A stretch of 64,000 bases of DNA from NCBI GenBank assembly GCA_029379385.1, contig CM055614.1, positions 18,705,994 through 18,769,993 on the forward strand. The letters run 5' to 3'. Under the pieces are notes generated by a model, which saw nothing but the letters and a program-made list of their open reading frames with translations, was not told the origin of the DNA and made no database searches. Positions within the stretch are counted from its first letter, which is position 1, and each line of letters begins with the position of its first letter. Shown here piece by piece: positions 20,168 through 33,140 of the stretch. The position numbers and the translations under genes were made by a program. The stretch comes from Quillaja saponaria. Its lineage: Eukaryota > Streptophyta > Magnoliopsida > Fabales > Quillajaceae.

Positions 20168-22419
20168 TGTTATAACCCGATAATTGAAAGTTCACCTAAG
20201 AATATTTGTACGTAATTTGTCGTGATTAGGTGAATAAAAAATTATACAAAGTAAAATTTACACAAATGAATATTTGTATAAATATAGAAATAATGCAATA
20301 ATTAATTTTTATCATATAATTAGTTAACTTAGAGCTTAAAATTTATTTGTGTCATTTTTATAAATGCAACATGTAATAAGATATAATTTTCACCACATAA
20401 TTTAAAGATTGACCATAGACTTGAGTATTTTTGTATTAGTTTATTTTTTATTCTTTTTTGTTACCTCCTCTAACCGACCTACCTATTTCTTTTTCGTCCA
20501 CTTCCTATACCCGTGCCTTGTTATTGTTCCCCTCTTTGTTTTTCGTTTTGTTGGCCAGTTCCTTTATTTTTGGCTTCTAAGTGTGAGCTATATCCATAGT
20601 AGCACAAAACCTGGAACTCAGCTGTGAGGATTTACCTCATTTCCTAATCGTGAACTTTAATTTTCTTGTAGCCAATTCAACAAAGTTGTGAGATTAGCTT
20701 GTCCTCTTGGTTTGTAGGCTATAGGAGTTTGATTAGGTGGACCTTAGAGCTATCAAACGGTTCGGTTAGCAATAGACAGCAACCACCTCGCCATCCTCCC
20801 TTGTTCTGCCTCCATTTTTGTAGCTCCTTTCTTTTCCAGCCAAGCTAAGTACAGCTGATAGTTGCCCTGTTCTATCCTTGTAACAACAATCTTCATCTTT
20901 GGGTGTAGCTCTTCTCGGCCAAGGCAGCTAGAGGCTGCATAACCATCAAAGGCAAACGGTAGGAGGGTAATCTATATCTTCAAGTGTTTAAAGCATTTTA
21001 ATTAAGTTATTATTATTAGTTGACGTTAATTAGTTATAGGATAATTTTAGGAATTGGAAAGTAAATGACATGAAGTTTTAAAGAATTTAGTATTGAAATT
21101 TTGTAGTTTAAGCTTTTGATCAATGTGAGTAATTAAACTAAGTTCAAGATGGATGTAAGAGAAATGAGTATTACAAGGGTGAAGGAAGTTGTAAGGATTT
21201 TGTTAGGAGGTATATATGTATTTATTTGGATTGGAATAAAACATATTTACAAAGTGTTAATATTAAAATGTTTAGGAAAAAGTTATTTTTAGTGAATACG
21301 TAGGAAGTAAGATATAAATATATAAACTTTAATAGTATATGATTAAGTAAGTAATTATAATCATGAAAATTAATAAACTAAGGAATATTTGAATTTATAA
21401 TTTTCAGCTTCAGATTGTATCAAGGATATATCGACACCTTCGCATTCTAGACAGGACAACGAACAAAATCTGTAAACTTTGTGAGTGAATTACATATTCT
21501 TTGTTCCTAGATTAAAGTATTTGATTGTTTATGTGTGTATTTGAATTATATGAATTTTGCTTAATATGTGACTTTGTTTGTGTTTGATAAGGGTTAATAA
21601 AGAGTAAATTCTTTCTAAAATGGTTTTTACTTCCGAAATAGAATTTGAGTTCACCTAGGATATTTTGAGATACTCTGATTTGATAAGTGATTTGAAATGA
21701 TGTAGTATTTAGCCCCAATGGAATGGATATGTATTGAGGATATATTTGTTGTGCAGGCACAAAAACTACCTGGTGAAAGGATATTTGTTGTGAGAGCTAA
21801 GTTACTTTAATTGGCCATTTGTGTGTTTTGAGTGATTTAAATGGTTGATTTCTTTGTTGTATAATGTAGTACATAAAAGGTGTTTGATAAATTTTATATT
21901 GTTATATTTACATGTGTGTGAAATTTAATTATCTTATAATTCATGCTATTCTAAAGTTATTTGATCTATGTATTTTATTTATCCTTTGATTAATGCTAGT
22001 ACTCTTAGAATTAAACACTTAAAGCCAAAGGATGAAGTCACGGTCACATTAGGCTTTAAGTTGTCATGTTTGGTTGTGTATAGTAGTTTAACTATGGTGG
22101 TTGATGTGATGATTGGATAAGCTCCTCTGTATATATTAGTACTGTTGTTTACTAGTTGTTTGTAACCAGATTATTTATATGTGTACTATTGGACATATTC
22201 CACTTTACATAAAACCTCTGCCAAAACTTTTAGTTAAATGTTTTGTGTTTGATAAACAAGTCTATGTCTTTAATTTAATTCATCAAGCTTTTGTTTTAAT
22301 AATAAATATTTAAGAGTCATTTATGTTCAGTTGATGTGAAGTCAGGGTTATGAGGTTTTGGTTATCTATTCTTCTGGCTAGTCATGCCTTCGTATAAGGC
22401 TTCCTATAAGGGTGTGACA
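20168..22419 (+). mobile_element. Ty3/gypsy 5' LTR (LTR A)
   Basis: TGTTATAACCCG starts the LTR and GGGTGTGACA ends it (2,252 bp), followed after two bases by a Met primer site. Interior landmarks shared with LTRs B, C and D are the 'tatcaaggatat...gacacc' block (21,418), 'gataagggttaata' (21,585) and the 'cacctaggatattttgaga' block (21,652). The length and TGTTATAACCCG start suggest a long-LTR chromovirus, perhaps Tekay/Del, but the clade is an inference. Frames at 20,409-20,627 and 21,512-21,760 are not genes. Confidence 0.8.
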
Positions 22420-22421
22420 AG

Positions 22422-22433
22422 TTGGTATCAAAG
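22422..22433 (+). promoter_or_regulatory. Met-tRNA primer-binding site (gypsy element)
   Basis: TTGGTATCAAAGCTTGGG begins here, two bases after the LTR end. It matches the plant Met primer site with one change in the core. Confidence 0.8.
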
Positions 22434-22622
22434 CTTGGGTTCAGAGGTCCGTGACTACAAGTACGGGATGTTGTTGCTTTGTTTGTGTATATTACTTGGG
22501 GCATATATAGACTTAGTGATACATTCTAAGTTGTCCTGAAACATTAAGTTGTGATTTTCATAACTTATTGCCCTTCGCTTTAAATGATAAATGTATATTG
22601 AACTCATTTGTTTTTGTTTTAG

Positions 22623-25600
22623 ATATGATACAACATAGCAGCCATGTTGCGGGCCGAGGGAGAAAGCAAGATGCTGGCTCCGATCAAGGATCTACCAGTC
22701 CCTAGGTACCAGCTGGCAGAGGTAAAGATCATAAGGGACGTGGTAGACATAGAGGCAGAGTTGCTTAACCTGCTCAGGTAGCAGCCCATGATCCTAACTT
22801 AGAGTAGCTTATATAGGGGCTAGACCAAGTTCAGAAGACTGTAGGTGACCTAGTTTGGATTCTAGCCCAATAATATTAGGCTCAGCCACAGCCTCTAGCA
22901 ACTCCTCCTATTCAAACTTAGCAAGAGGAAAACCCTTCCATCGTAATTCAGCAAGATTAAGGAGCATTTATGGCGCTGCATGACTTTTGAAAGTTGTAAC
23001 CACTGAGATTTTCAGGTGTGGACCCTGTACAAGACCTTTACACTATCTTGGAAGAATCTAATAGACCTTGTTAGCTTTGGGGTATGATCTTATTCATACC
23101 GTTGAGTTAGTTAGTTACCAGTTACATGATGTAGGGATTTAACTGATTGTTTCTTACTTGAGAGTGTGCGAGATAAGGAGTGGTTACTTTAGGCCGAGGG
23201 GATGATAGTAGCGGAGTACAAGAGCCGGTTTACTAGAGTGTCCTATTTTGCTTTGTATTTGGTGGCTACTAAACAGATGCTAGTGAAAAGGTTCATTTAT
23301 AGCTTGAGATATCATTTATTCAAATATGCTCGTGACCAGTACTACTACTTATACCCAGGCTGTTAATGCTGCATACCGACTAAAGACTTGGATTTTGGAG
23401 AGACAGTCAGAGCATGAGAGCCATAAGAAGGCTAGACAGGAGAGTCCTTCGACTTCCCGGGCTGGTAGTTCTTATAGACCTAGGGGTGAATCTACCTCTG
23501 GGTGTGGTTCTTTCTAGGGAGTTTTTAGGCAGGTTGAGGTCAAACGAGATGTAGTTTCAAAGGTCAATCACAGGTGGCTTCATCTAGTAGTCCCTGATTA
23601 TTTGAGTTTCCGTTATACCCCACTTGTGGTAGCAGACATACAAGACAGTATAGACTAAAGTCCGGTGCTTGTTTTTAATTTGGGGCTATAGATCACCATA
23701 CTAGGGATTGTCCATTATTGAGAGGGCAGTTTACTTCAGTCCTAACATCTTTATGAGCTGAGGGTATACCTCTGTTACCTGCGATATCTGCTAGGAATCA
23801 GGGAGGTCATGGCACCTTTGCCAGAGATTCATCATCGACAGGCATGGGTCAAGCCCGTGTGTATGCTCTAACAACTCAGGATGTATAAGCTTCTAATGCA
23901 GTAGTATCGTTATCTGTTTATTCAATTGGTGCTAAAGTATTGTTTGATCCTGGGGCTACTCATTTTTTTATATCTCTGCATTCTGCCTCTTATGTGAAAA
24001 AGGCATACGAGGTTCTCAAAGTTCCTTTAGAGATTTTAACTCCATTGAGGGAAATTATTTTAATAGATTGATATATTCCTTCTTGTGAGGCCATAATGGA
24101 TGATTATAAATATTTTGCGGACTTGATCATACTGGACATGTTGGAATATGATGTGATTTTTAGGCATGAATTGGTCATCTAACCATCGTGCTTTGGTTGA
24201 TTGTCATGATAAAGTGTCAAGTTCAGTATTCATGAGAAGCCGAATTTTGTTTTTCAAGGGGATCAGAGTGAAGTTCATCGTAATTTGATTTTAGCTATTT
24301 AGGCTAGACAGCTTATCAGGAAAAAGCATCAGGCTTATTTAGCTTATATTAGGGATACTCAGTTGGAATGTCCTCTAAAGTAGATTTACGTGGTGAAGGA
24401 ATTTACTAACGTGTATTACCAGTTCATCTTCTTATAGGGCTCCTGTCCTGTTTGTTAAGAAAAAAGATAGTTTTTTTAGATTGTACATTAGTTACCGACA
24501 GTTGAATAAAGTCACAGATAAGAACAAGTATCATCTTTCCAGGATTGATGATTTATTTAACCAGTTACAGGGAGCTCAGTATTTTTTGAAAATTAACCTT
24601 TGTTTGGGACATCATTAGCTCTGAATTAAGAAGGAAGACATTCCAAAGACTATTTTTCGTACTAGGTATAGACATTATGAGTTTTTGATTATGTCTTTTG
24701 GGCTTGCTAATGCTCTTGTAGCATTTATGGATTTGATCAATAGAGTGTTTAAGCTTTTCTTTGACTAGCTTGTCGTTTTATTTATTAATGATATTCTGGT
24801 ATATTATCAAAGTAAGGAGGAGCATGAGCAGCATTTGTACACTATATTGCAAATACTTAGAAAAAACAAGTTTTATGTAAAATTCTCTAAGTGTAAATTC
24901 TGGCTAAATCAAGTGACTTTTCTAGGCCATGTGATTTCTAATGAAGGATTTTAGGTAGATCCTAAAAAGGTGGAAACTATTCAAAATTGGCCTCATCTAA
25001 CAAAATTGTCAAAATTTTGAAGTTTCCTAGGCTAGGTAGGATATTACAGGAGGTTCGTTGAAAATTTATCTTGTATTGTGGCTCTTTTGACTCGGTTGAC
25101 TTAGATAGGAGTTAAGTTTGTATTGTCTGAGGATTATGAGGAGAGCTTCAAAAGTTAAAAACTTGTTTGACTTCAACTTTTGTTCTTACACTTCCCTCTA
25201 GTATGGGTAAGTATACGGTGTTTTGTGATGCTTCTTGTATTAGACTTGGTTGTTTTTTGATGCAGAATGGTAAAGTTGTAGCATAGACTTTGAGATAATT
25301 GAAGAAGCATGAAATGAACTACCCTACCCATGATCTTGAAATGGCGATAGTGATCTTTACAGTGAAGATATGGAGGCACTATTTGTATGCTGAGACTTTC
25401 GAGATTTTCGCAGATTACAAAAGCCTTAAACATATTTGATCAGAAGGAGTTGAATTTGAGGCATTATATTAGAGGATGTGTCATTCTCCGAGTGGATGGT
25501 TTGAAACCAATGAGCATAAATTGCGAAGGCCTGAGTTAGTTCAAGATGAGGTAGAAAAGGTGCAAGTGATTCGTGATAAGATTACAGACAGCTTAGAACA

Positions 25601-25915
25601 GACATAAGTCATATGCTGATAACCATCAAAGATTATTGGAATTCAAAGTAGGTGACCATGTGTTTTTAAAAGTTTCACTGTTTAAGTGGACTATAAGGTT
25701 AGATAAGAAAGGCAAGTTAAGTCTTAGATTTATTAAACATTTCCAAATCTTGGATAAGGTTGAACCAGTGGTAATCATTGATAGGAAAGTCCATAAACTT
25801 CCATCGAAGGTTGTTACTTTTGTAAAGGTCATATGGCAATATCCTGGAAAATAGGAAGCCATATAGGAATTCGAGAATGCAATAAGACAACGATACTTGT
25901 ATTTGTTTAAATGAT
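22623..25915 (+). pseudogene. Ty3/gypsy gag-pol pseudogene
   Basis: Domain order is readable through many stops and frameshifts. Gag runs from 22,623, with an open piece at 23,326-23,517. A zinc knuckle (about 23,668-23,712) has one Cys as Phe and a stop inside. The protease site is Leu-Phe-Asp-Pro-Gly-Ala-Thr (23,942-23,960), where Ser of Asp-Ser-Gly-Ala is now Pro. RT (about 24,370-25,010) has Tyr-Arg-Gln-Leu-Asn-Lys-Val and Phe-Ile-Asn-Asp (24,781-24,792), where the catalytic pair should be Asp-Asp. RNase H is at about 25,200-25,435. The integrase core is missing; only its C-terminal Lys-Val-Gly-Asp-His-Val-Phe-Leu-Lys-Val and Arg-Phe-Ile part remains (25,590-25,855). Dead copy. Confidence 0.85.
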
Positions 25916-25965
25916 TTTGGTAAACGATATACTTTACGAATTTTCATTTGAAATTCAAGATGAAT

Positions 25966-25984
25966 TTCTTTTAAAGGAGGTGAC
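25966..25984 (+). promoter_or_regulatory. Polypurine tract of the gypsy element
   Basis: 'aaaggaggtgac' lies immediately before the TG of LTR B (25,985). This is the place where plus-strand DNA synthesis is primed in LTR retrotransposons. Confidence 0.7.
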
Positions 25985-28160
25985 TGCTATAACCCGATTG
26001 CCTAACATATGATATGAGATGTTGTACGTTGATTATCATGAATTCGTAAATAATAAATTTTCATAAAAAATTTATTAAAATAAGAGGGTATTCATATATA
26101 TGTTGGTAAATTAAAGTCCACCACCTAATTGGTTAACTTGGACTTAAATTTTATTTCATGAAATTGTATTGTAGGTAAAATTAGTATATATATGTATATA
26201 TAATAAATTAGAAATCAATGATTATATATAAATATATAATGGAAATAATCTGACACCACATGTTCAAAAAGTGATTAATTATTTGTAATATTTTATTATT
26301 TTATCTTGTTTGCTTTCTTTTCTTTCTTCATTACTCCCACCGACTTAACTCTTTAAAACACATTGTCCCTATTTCTTATGTCGGTCAATTAAGCTACTAA
26401 TTCCTTTGTTTGGTCGATTAAGTCTATGATTGTTTATCAAATTTCTTTCTTCTTTGCTTTTGTTTTACCAATCTTGTCCATGTCTTCCACTTACTAGATT
26501 AATGGGTTCTTACAAATCAATTTGGTAGGAGTTGTCTTAATTGCATGTATGGTGTTGCTCTGTTTGGGGAAGTTTAGAGTCAAGGAAAAGCGAACCTCTA
26601 ACTTAGCTTGAGATCTAGTTGTTTTTGGGTTATTGTGGTGAAGTTGAAGCTAAAAATTGTGGTGGTTATGAGAGCCGTCAAGTTTGCCCTGTTTTCTAAA
26701 TTCTTTTCAGCCATGAGTTCTTATGCTTTTGGCTTTGGTTATTCGGCCATAGCAGCTTTACAGCTGTCATAGGGTAAAGTAGGAACCTTGCTTCGTGGGA
26801 CTTGGGCAGTAGCTGCAAATTTCTGCAACCTGGTGAACACTTCCCTGCCAACCCGTAAACTGTTTCCGTAGTGTAGCTGGTGGTGATGTGGGCTGCTCAA
26901 TAATTCAAGCTGCAGGGGGTAAGCTAGCTAATCAAATAAGTTTGGGTTGTGGATTGATGGATAGCCATGTATGGTTGTAGGAAGTTAGGAATTTACTTCT
27001 TGCTATGAATATATATATATATATATGTTATATTTTCATTGAGTAGTGAATTAAATTAAGAACTAGTTGAATTGAATGAAAGGAGGATTAAGTGAATTAG
27101 AAATAATAGTTAAAATCTAATTGTATTCTTGGAAGAAAAGTTTAAATTAAATTGTTGGTTCACTTTAGGTAATTAGTGTAAGTTGAATTTTGTGGTTGAC
27201 ACATGAATTTGATAAAACAAAAATTATTAGAATTGTGATTAATGTATTAATGGGTATGCATATAAATATTAACTTATACATATAAGTTAGGATGAAGAAC
27301 ATATGTTAGTTGTTTAGCACAATATTTTAAAAAACTTAAATATCAATATATGTATAGAAATCAATCTTACATATATCTCAATATCAATATATGTATAGAA
27401 ATCAATCTGACATATATCTCATTAGTTATGTACTAAATTAGAAATGTGGAAGTTAAATAAGTTAACATTAGACTATAAATTTAAATTCTTGAATAAATTG
27501 AAGTAATTAATTTTATTTTAAGATACTTGATAAAGTGTTCAAAAAGGAGTTAGCTTTAAGGTAGGATGGTAAGTGTCTATATATATATAGAAGTTGTTGA
27601 TTTGGTAGAATTAATTATAAAATGATTATTTTAAATAATATATGAATTTATGATTTTCAACTCTAGATTATATCAAGGATACTCCGACACCATCGCAGGC
27701 TAGACGAGACTCGTTATTGAACTTAATGAGTGAATTACATGCTTTGGGTTGCTAGATAATTATGTGAAGTTATTTATATAAATTTGAGTATTTGATTTAT
27801 GATTGTTATTTGAAATTGTTTATGTTTGATAAGGGCCAATAGAACTAATTTCTTGAAATAGTTTTTTTTTTTTTTTTTTTTTTCTTCTGAAAATAGAATC
27901 TGGGTGCACCTAGGTTGTTATGAGATATTCTGATTTTCTGATAAGTATTTTTCAAAATGTGACTGAGTACTTAGCCATGGTGGAATTGATAGTGTATGAA
28001 GAATAATTTTGGTGTGCGGGAGAAAAAAAAATGCTCAGTAGGAGGATATATATGGTGTGAGGGCTTGGTTACTCAAATTGGCATGGTTTGATTGAATTGT
28101 TTGATCTGGATTATATGAATAATATAAGTGACTTACTTACATTAAGCAATGTAAAGTTTG
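25985..28160 (+). mobile_element. Ty3/gypsy 3' LTR (LTR B), 3' truncated
   Basis: It starts TGCTATAACCCG. It shares the 'tatcaaggatac..cgacacc' block (27,671), 'gataagggccaata' (27,830) and the 'gcacctaggttgttatgagat' block with LTR A. It lacks the last several hundred bases and the TGACA end, because LTR C begins at 28,161. It differs strongly from LTR A in its first 150 bases, so the pair is old or not an original pair. It contains a T-run at 27,866-27,883. Confidence 0.75.
27341..27422. repeat. Tandem duplication, 41-bp unit
   Basis: Two copies of a unit beginning 'tatcaatatatgtatagaaa' differ at one base. They lie within LTR B. Confidence 0.9.
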
Positions 28161-28508
28161 TGTGTCATAATCCAATAACTTAAAGTACGACTTAGAATAC
28201 TTGTGCGTAATTTATCTTGATTAAGTGAATAAAATTTTTACATTAAATAAAATTAAAATAAATAAACACTTGTATATATATAAAGATATATATATATTTA
28301 TGTGTGTGTATAAGTATGTAATTAAAAATTTTATTTTCACCACATCATGAGTTGACTTGGATTTAGATTTTACTTCATGTAAATTGTATTAACAAGTAAA
28401 AATTTATAATAAAGTAATAAAGTAAGCTGGTAAACTTTTAATATATGTATATGTTAAGAATAAATGAACACCACAAATAAACAAAACTTGGATATAAAAA
28501 AAAAGAAA

Positions 28509-28546
<38 letters not shown>

Positions 28547-31500
28547 TATCAAGAAATAACCTTACACCACATATCTTAACTTTGACTTTGACCTAAGCTT
28601 TTTGTTTTTATTTTTTTAATTTTTTCCTATCTTGTTTTATCCTTGCATTAACTTACATTTCCTTTTTCTTTTCTGTCGTGCTCTACTTTCTCTTGATTTT
28701 CCCTGTTGCCGAGCACCCTTATCTCTTTCTCTCTCTCCGTTTCATCTCTCAAATTTCGCTACCTCATCTTTGAATTATAGCGAATTTTACTTTACTAACT
28801 TCAGACCCAAGAACCAATCCTCTGGTTTAGCCACCTCATGTCATTTCAGTCGCCTTTCAACTAACTACTTCAAGTCTCTGCACCCCAGAAATTGATAAGT
28901 CTTTGTTAATCATCGATGAGTCATTTTTGGAAGATGAGCTATGGGCTGTGGCGTGCCTCGTTGTGCGTTGTTTCTACGAGTTCCGACCAAATTCCTATGG
29001 CATCCAAGTGAGTCTTCCTACTCTATTTGTCTTTCATTTAAGCTTTATTTGGTTAATAAGGGATGAGGATAAAATGCAAAATTAGTTAGGCCGGGTTCAA
29101 AGGTTGTATTAGTGACTACCATGTCATAATTGTTTTGCTTATTAGCATTAGGAAGTTTTCAGGTGAGCTATATTATGATAGTATGTTAATTTTGAGGACA
29201 AGAGTATTCTAGCAATTTTTTTGGTTTCCATGCAGAAGTTGTGGTTGGTTCTTTGGTCTTATTTTGTCTAGGTTGTTTTTTTGGGTTTTGTTATGTTACA
29301 TTGGTTTTATTGCAGCCTTGAGTATGTTAGCTATGGAGCTTTATTACTTACCTTGAGGCCCAAGTCATTAGTGTTAGGATCAATGGATTTTTTTGTGAAT
29401 TCAGGTTTGCTAAAAATGGGCTTAGTTACAGAGGCGTAATTGTGTGGTTATATATTTTTTCATTAGTTAGTTTTGGGGTTCTGTCACACTTTCTTATCCT
29501 ATAATTACTGCAACCATGCGGGCGTCAAGAGGATCAATAAGAATAGACTTAGAGAGCAAAGAAAAAAAAAGAAATGTGGTTGATATGGTATGCATTGTAG
29601 TTTTCTCATTGTCAAAGGTTGTATCTTTATCAGGTCAGAGTATTAGTAATATCGCTTCTGTTCAAACATGGTGTCTCATATAACAAAATATAGAATTCAG
29701 CCTTTAAATTTCCAAGTTTTTATCACTTTTTTTTTTAACCTTACTGAAATCTTAAGGGAGAATTAGTTTATATGTGCAGTTGACTTTTTGTTATTGGAAT
29801 TCCCCACTGGAAATGGCTATTAAGGAGGAGGTGGTGGGATATTAGAAAATATAATTATTGAACAATTAAAGTTTTTCGATTTAGTTATATCACAAATGCA
29901 TAATAGTTGCTTATACAAATCAGTTAATTAGTCTAAGCATCTGGAGCCTAAGCAATGAATAGATATCTAATTTTTCAAGTATTTTCAGGACTGAATTAAA
30001 TTAAGAGTTCTAAAGAGAAGCTAGAGCTTAGGGTCTTGAGATGATGTCTCAAAAATATCGTAACTGGTTCCAAGTATATTTATAGTTAGAGTTGTTGGAT
30101 TGCAGCTAGGTCCATGTAAGATTTTTAGTGAGCTTCAGTTAGTATGGAAGATTTTGTCGGGTTGTGGTTAGAATTAGTTTAGGACCTCTGAATAAAAGTT
30201 GTTCTTAACATGTTAAAAGATAAATCTAGAGCAGTGTAGGTCTTAGTTCCATGTTGTGTGTATGTTGGAGGTATTGGAAGTCATGGCTATGATTTTCGAG
30301 TCCTGACTATACCTATTTTGAAGTAATTGATATTGGATGGGTCTTAAAGTGTGAGAATTCTACAAGCATTGGAATTCGGGTTAAATAACTAGAAATTATA
30401 CAAGTGCCCTATTTTTGTTTATGTAAGAAATTGAGTAAGTTGAAGACTAATTTTAGTAAAATATCCTAAGAAAGATAGCTAGCTTCCTAAAATTTAATGT
30501 TTCAACTTGGTTTTATTAAATTTGGTTAAGAATGTAATTTAAAAGCAAGCATTTTCTCAAGGTAGTTATAAAATGCCTAAAAAAGGAAACTTGGTAAAAT
30601 GAAATCTTGAAAATTAAGTAGTATGTGAACTTGAATAAATAGTTTAAAAGCAAGAATAAAGAAAATGTGTTTAAATGGTTAAAGAAATATAACTTTTAGA
30701 ATTTAATGGTATTAATATTGAAATGACATGATTCAAGCTTTTAGATATATTTCAAAAGAGTAACTCAATTTGGATTCAATGCTAGGAAATGAAAATGTTG
30801 AAAGTTTAAGTTAATATTAATTTCTTGATATATATATATATATATGTATACAAGGTATGGAATCAAATATCCTACAATGAGTTGATTAAACTACCTAAAC
30901 GAACTTAGTTTCAAGAAACTCAAATAAGTTAATATATAAGTTTAGAAATAAAAAGATTATAATTATAACGTTTATGAACTAAATATTAAATGGATACATG
31001 AATTTCAGTTCCGCACTCTATTATGGACATGATGACATACATGAGCATAAAAGAAAGTGACGAACAAGAATTATAAGCCGGTAAGTGATTAATTGTATAT
31101 TTGGGGGCTAGATTATTACGTGTATTTGAATAAATGTGCAAGTACAATGTTTCAGTGAGTTGTTTAAATTATATTTGTTTGTGGTTGGTAAGGGCCAACA
31201 AAGTGAAATTTTCTAAGAAATGATTTTTATTTCTGAAACTAAGATCTAGGTGCACATAGGATATTCTGATTTAAAATCTTGAGATATTCTAATTCTAATA
31301 AATGTTTTAAAATTTTGAGTGCTCAGCCCTGGTAGAATGAATTATATATGGAGATTAATCTGCTGTGTGGGAGCATAAATGTCTGGTAGGGGGTGATGCT
31401 GTTGTACAGGGCTGGGTTGCACGTTGGCCCTTTCTTTGCTTTGTATGTTGTGATTGCTCGAATTAATTTGTAATTATGTGAATCATGTAAGTTGTGAATT

Positions 31501-31928
31501 TATGATGATTACAAATGTGTATGTGTATCTTGAATTTATTCATAATGTTAATATATATGTTATATACTTGTGTTGAGTGATGCATTAAGCATTATTGTGC
31601 ATATTATGTTATTTGTAATAGTTGATATGTTGCTAGGAGCAGAGCTTCTCTACGTACTTTGATATTATGCTTTACTAGTAATTTGTAAACATGTTTTTAT
31701 ATCTATATTATTGGGTATGTTCTACTTTACTAGTAAACTCTGCCTAATTTTTAGTAAATATTTTATACTTATAACAAGTTTATAATTTTATTTTAATTTA
31801 GTAAAGTTTTTCTTAGTTTTAAGTCTGATTTATTCAAGAGTCTTTGGTATTTGGTAAAGGAGGATTCAGGGTTACGAGATTTGATTATCCATTGCTTCGG
31901 TTTCATACATTTATTTGAGAATGTGATA
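28161..31928 (+). mobile_element. Gypsy-family LTR (LTR C), solo or truncated element end
   Basis: It starts TGTGTCATAATCC and ends near 'gagaatgtgata' (31,928). Its first 90 bases resemble LTR A more than LTR B does. Interior blocks 'gtaagggccaacaaag' (31,188) and 'ctaggtgcacataggatatt' (31,246) are shared with A and B. At 3.77 kb it is about 1.5 kb longer than A or D, so it may carry an unidentified insertion, most likely between 29,100 and 30,450. The flanking 5-mers gtttg (28,156-28,160) and gtttt (31,929-31,933) could be a degenerate target duplication. Frames at 28,632-28,895 and 28,903-29,085 are not recognised as genes. Confidence 0.65.
28508..28541. repeat. (TA)n microsatellite
   Basis: A pure TA run inside LTR C. 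Confidence 0.9.
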
Positions 31929-31932
31929 GTTT

Positions 31933-32900
31933 TTACACTACTTCCATATCTTGGGTTCTAACAATGACCTTCTTGTGAGAGAGAGCTGAGACCAAATCCA
32001 AAGCTTCAATTATTGATCCCATAAGCACTTCATAGTTGACTCCAGCTTTAGTCTCAACTCTTTTTCTCTGGTTGAAGCTTCTAACTGTAGCAATAGAGTC
32101 CAAAAACTTCTCTTTCAATTTTTTGTTTTTTGTCAAACTTATGTATACCACCAGTAACTTCAAATTCAGTACAATCATATCTTCTCTGTTCCTTTTTCTC
32201 CCTTACTTCCTGTGCAACTATTATAGTTGCAATTGGACTTTTATCGATCACTTAGTGATCAACAACTTCAAACCGAGGTTTTAGGGACCAATATTTTTTG
32301 TTTGGAGCAGAAAAGTGATAGTTTTGTAGTATGGTTTGTAAGAAGGAGTTTAAGGATTATGGTAATGACTGACTTGGTTATGGTACGGATGATAGTATGA
32401 GGTATAACAGTGGCTTCCATAGTTGGAGTAATACAGAGAAGAATTGGCATTGTACATATGTGAAATAGAGGAATTAGATGAATATGCAGTAGAATACCTT
32501 GCAGTATTATAAACTTGATTAAATCCACCATTAAAACTTGAAGCTTGAACTCTTCCATTCATGGCCATACCTACGACATCTATTCCCTGTCCAAGGTTGT
32601 GGAAACTTCCATGAATTCCATTGATGATTGTAGCTCTTGGTTGCATTAGATTATGGTTCTCCAATTTAATCATGGATCTCATTATCTCTAACCATCAAGA
32701 GAATTTTTTATCTCCAATTTTTTAAGTTCTTTGACACTGCTTTTCCTTTTACTAATACAATGCCAACCATTGACCTCTGTTTGTGCTTGATATGTCCTTG
32801 TTTCCACCATGATCGGAGCCTGAGCTATCTGATGAATCTCGGCTTGAGCTTGCCGATAAATCTCTGCACGTGCTTGCTAATTCTGAGTCACCATGATCGG
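31933..32900 (-). pseudogene. LTR-retrotransposon internal ORF (copy 1, broken)
   Basis: Going left from the primer site, minus-strand frames run through a Gln/Ala-rich start (about 32,700-32,900) and an Asn/Ser/Tyr/His-rich segment (32,350-32,682). The last is a piece (31,933-32,178) containing Leu-Asn-Leu-Lys-Leu-Leu-Val-Val-Tyr-Ile and Met-Gly-Ser-Ile-Ile-Glu-Ala-Leu-Asp. This last piece is conserved in amino-acid sequence at 62,400-62,864. Position after the primer site suggests gag, but I do not recognise the family. LTR C truncates it on the left. The overlapping frames at 32,036-32,284 (plus) and 32,268-32,558 are shadows. Confidence 0.45.
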
Positions 32901-32905
32901 TGACT

Positions 32906-32918
32906 CTGATACCATTTG
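32906..32918 (-). promoter_or_regulatory. Met-tRNA primer-binding site (minus-strand LTR element)
   Basis: Read on the minus strand this is TGGTATCAGAGTC, directly after the LTR end at 32,919. It fixes the element's orientation as minus. Confidence 0.75.
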
Positions 32919-33140
32919 TTAGGTTCCAAAACCTAACTTAGGGATTTCTTAAGGAAATGGAGCTATGGAGGAAGGAGACGGAGATAGAGGGAGAATGAAC
33001 TACAACTAACAAACAAATTCTACAACTAATTTTTCATTTTATCCAAATTCACCTAATTACAGATAATCAATTCCTTATTTATAGGCTAATTCCTAACAAA
33101 TTCTATTTAGCACCAAGATGAATTTAGGAACCGAAACAGG
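32919..33140 (-). mobile_element. 5' LTR of the minus-strand LTR element (copy 1)
   Basis: On the plus strand it reads TGTTAGGTTCCAAAACCTAA at one end and finishes 'gaatttaggaaccgaaaca' (about 222 bp). The same LTR occurs at 61,945-62,167 and, truncated, at 62,937-63,001. Confidence 0.75.

Noticed and set aside
28632..29085. Two consecutive frames in LTR C as a possible gene
   Set aside because: They lie in an LTR, are Ser/Leu/Phe-rich and show no domain. The plus-strand sequence around them is a pyrimidine-rich leader.
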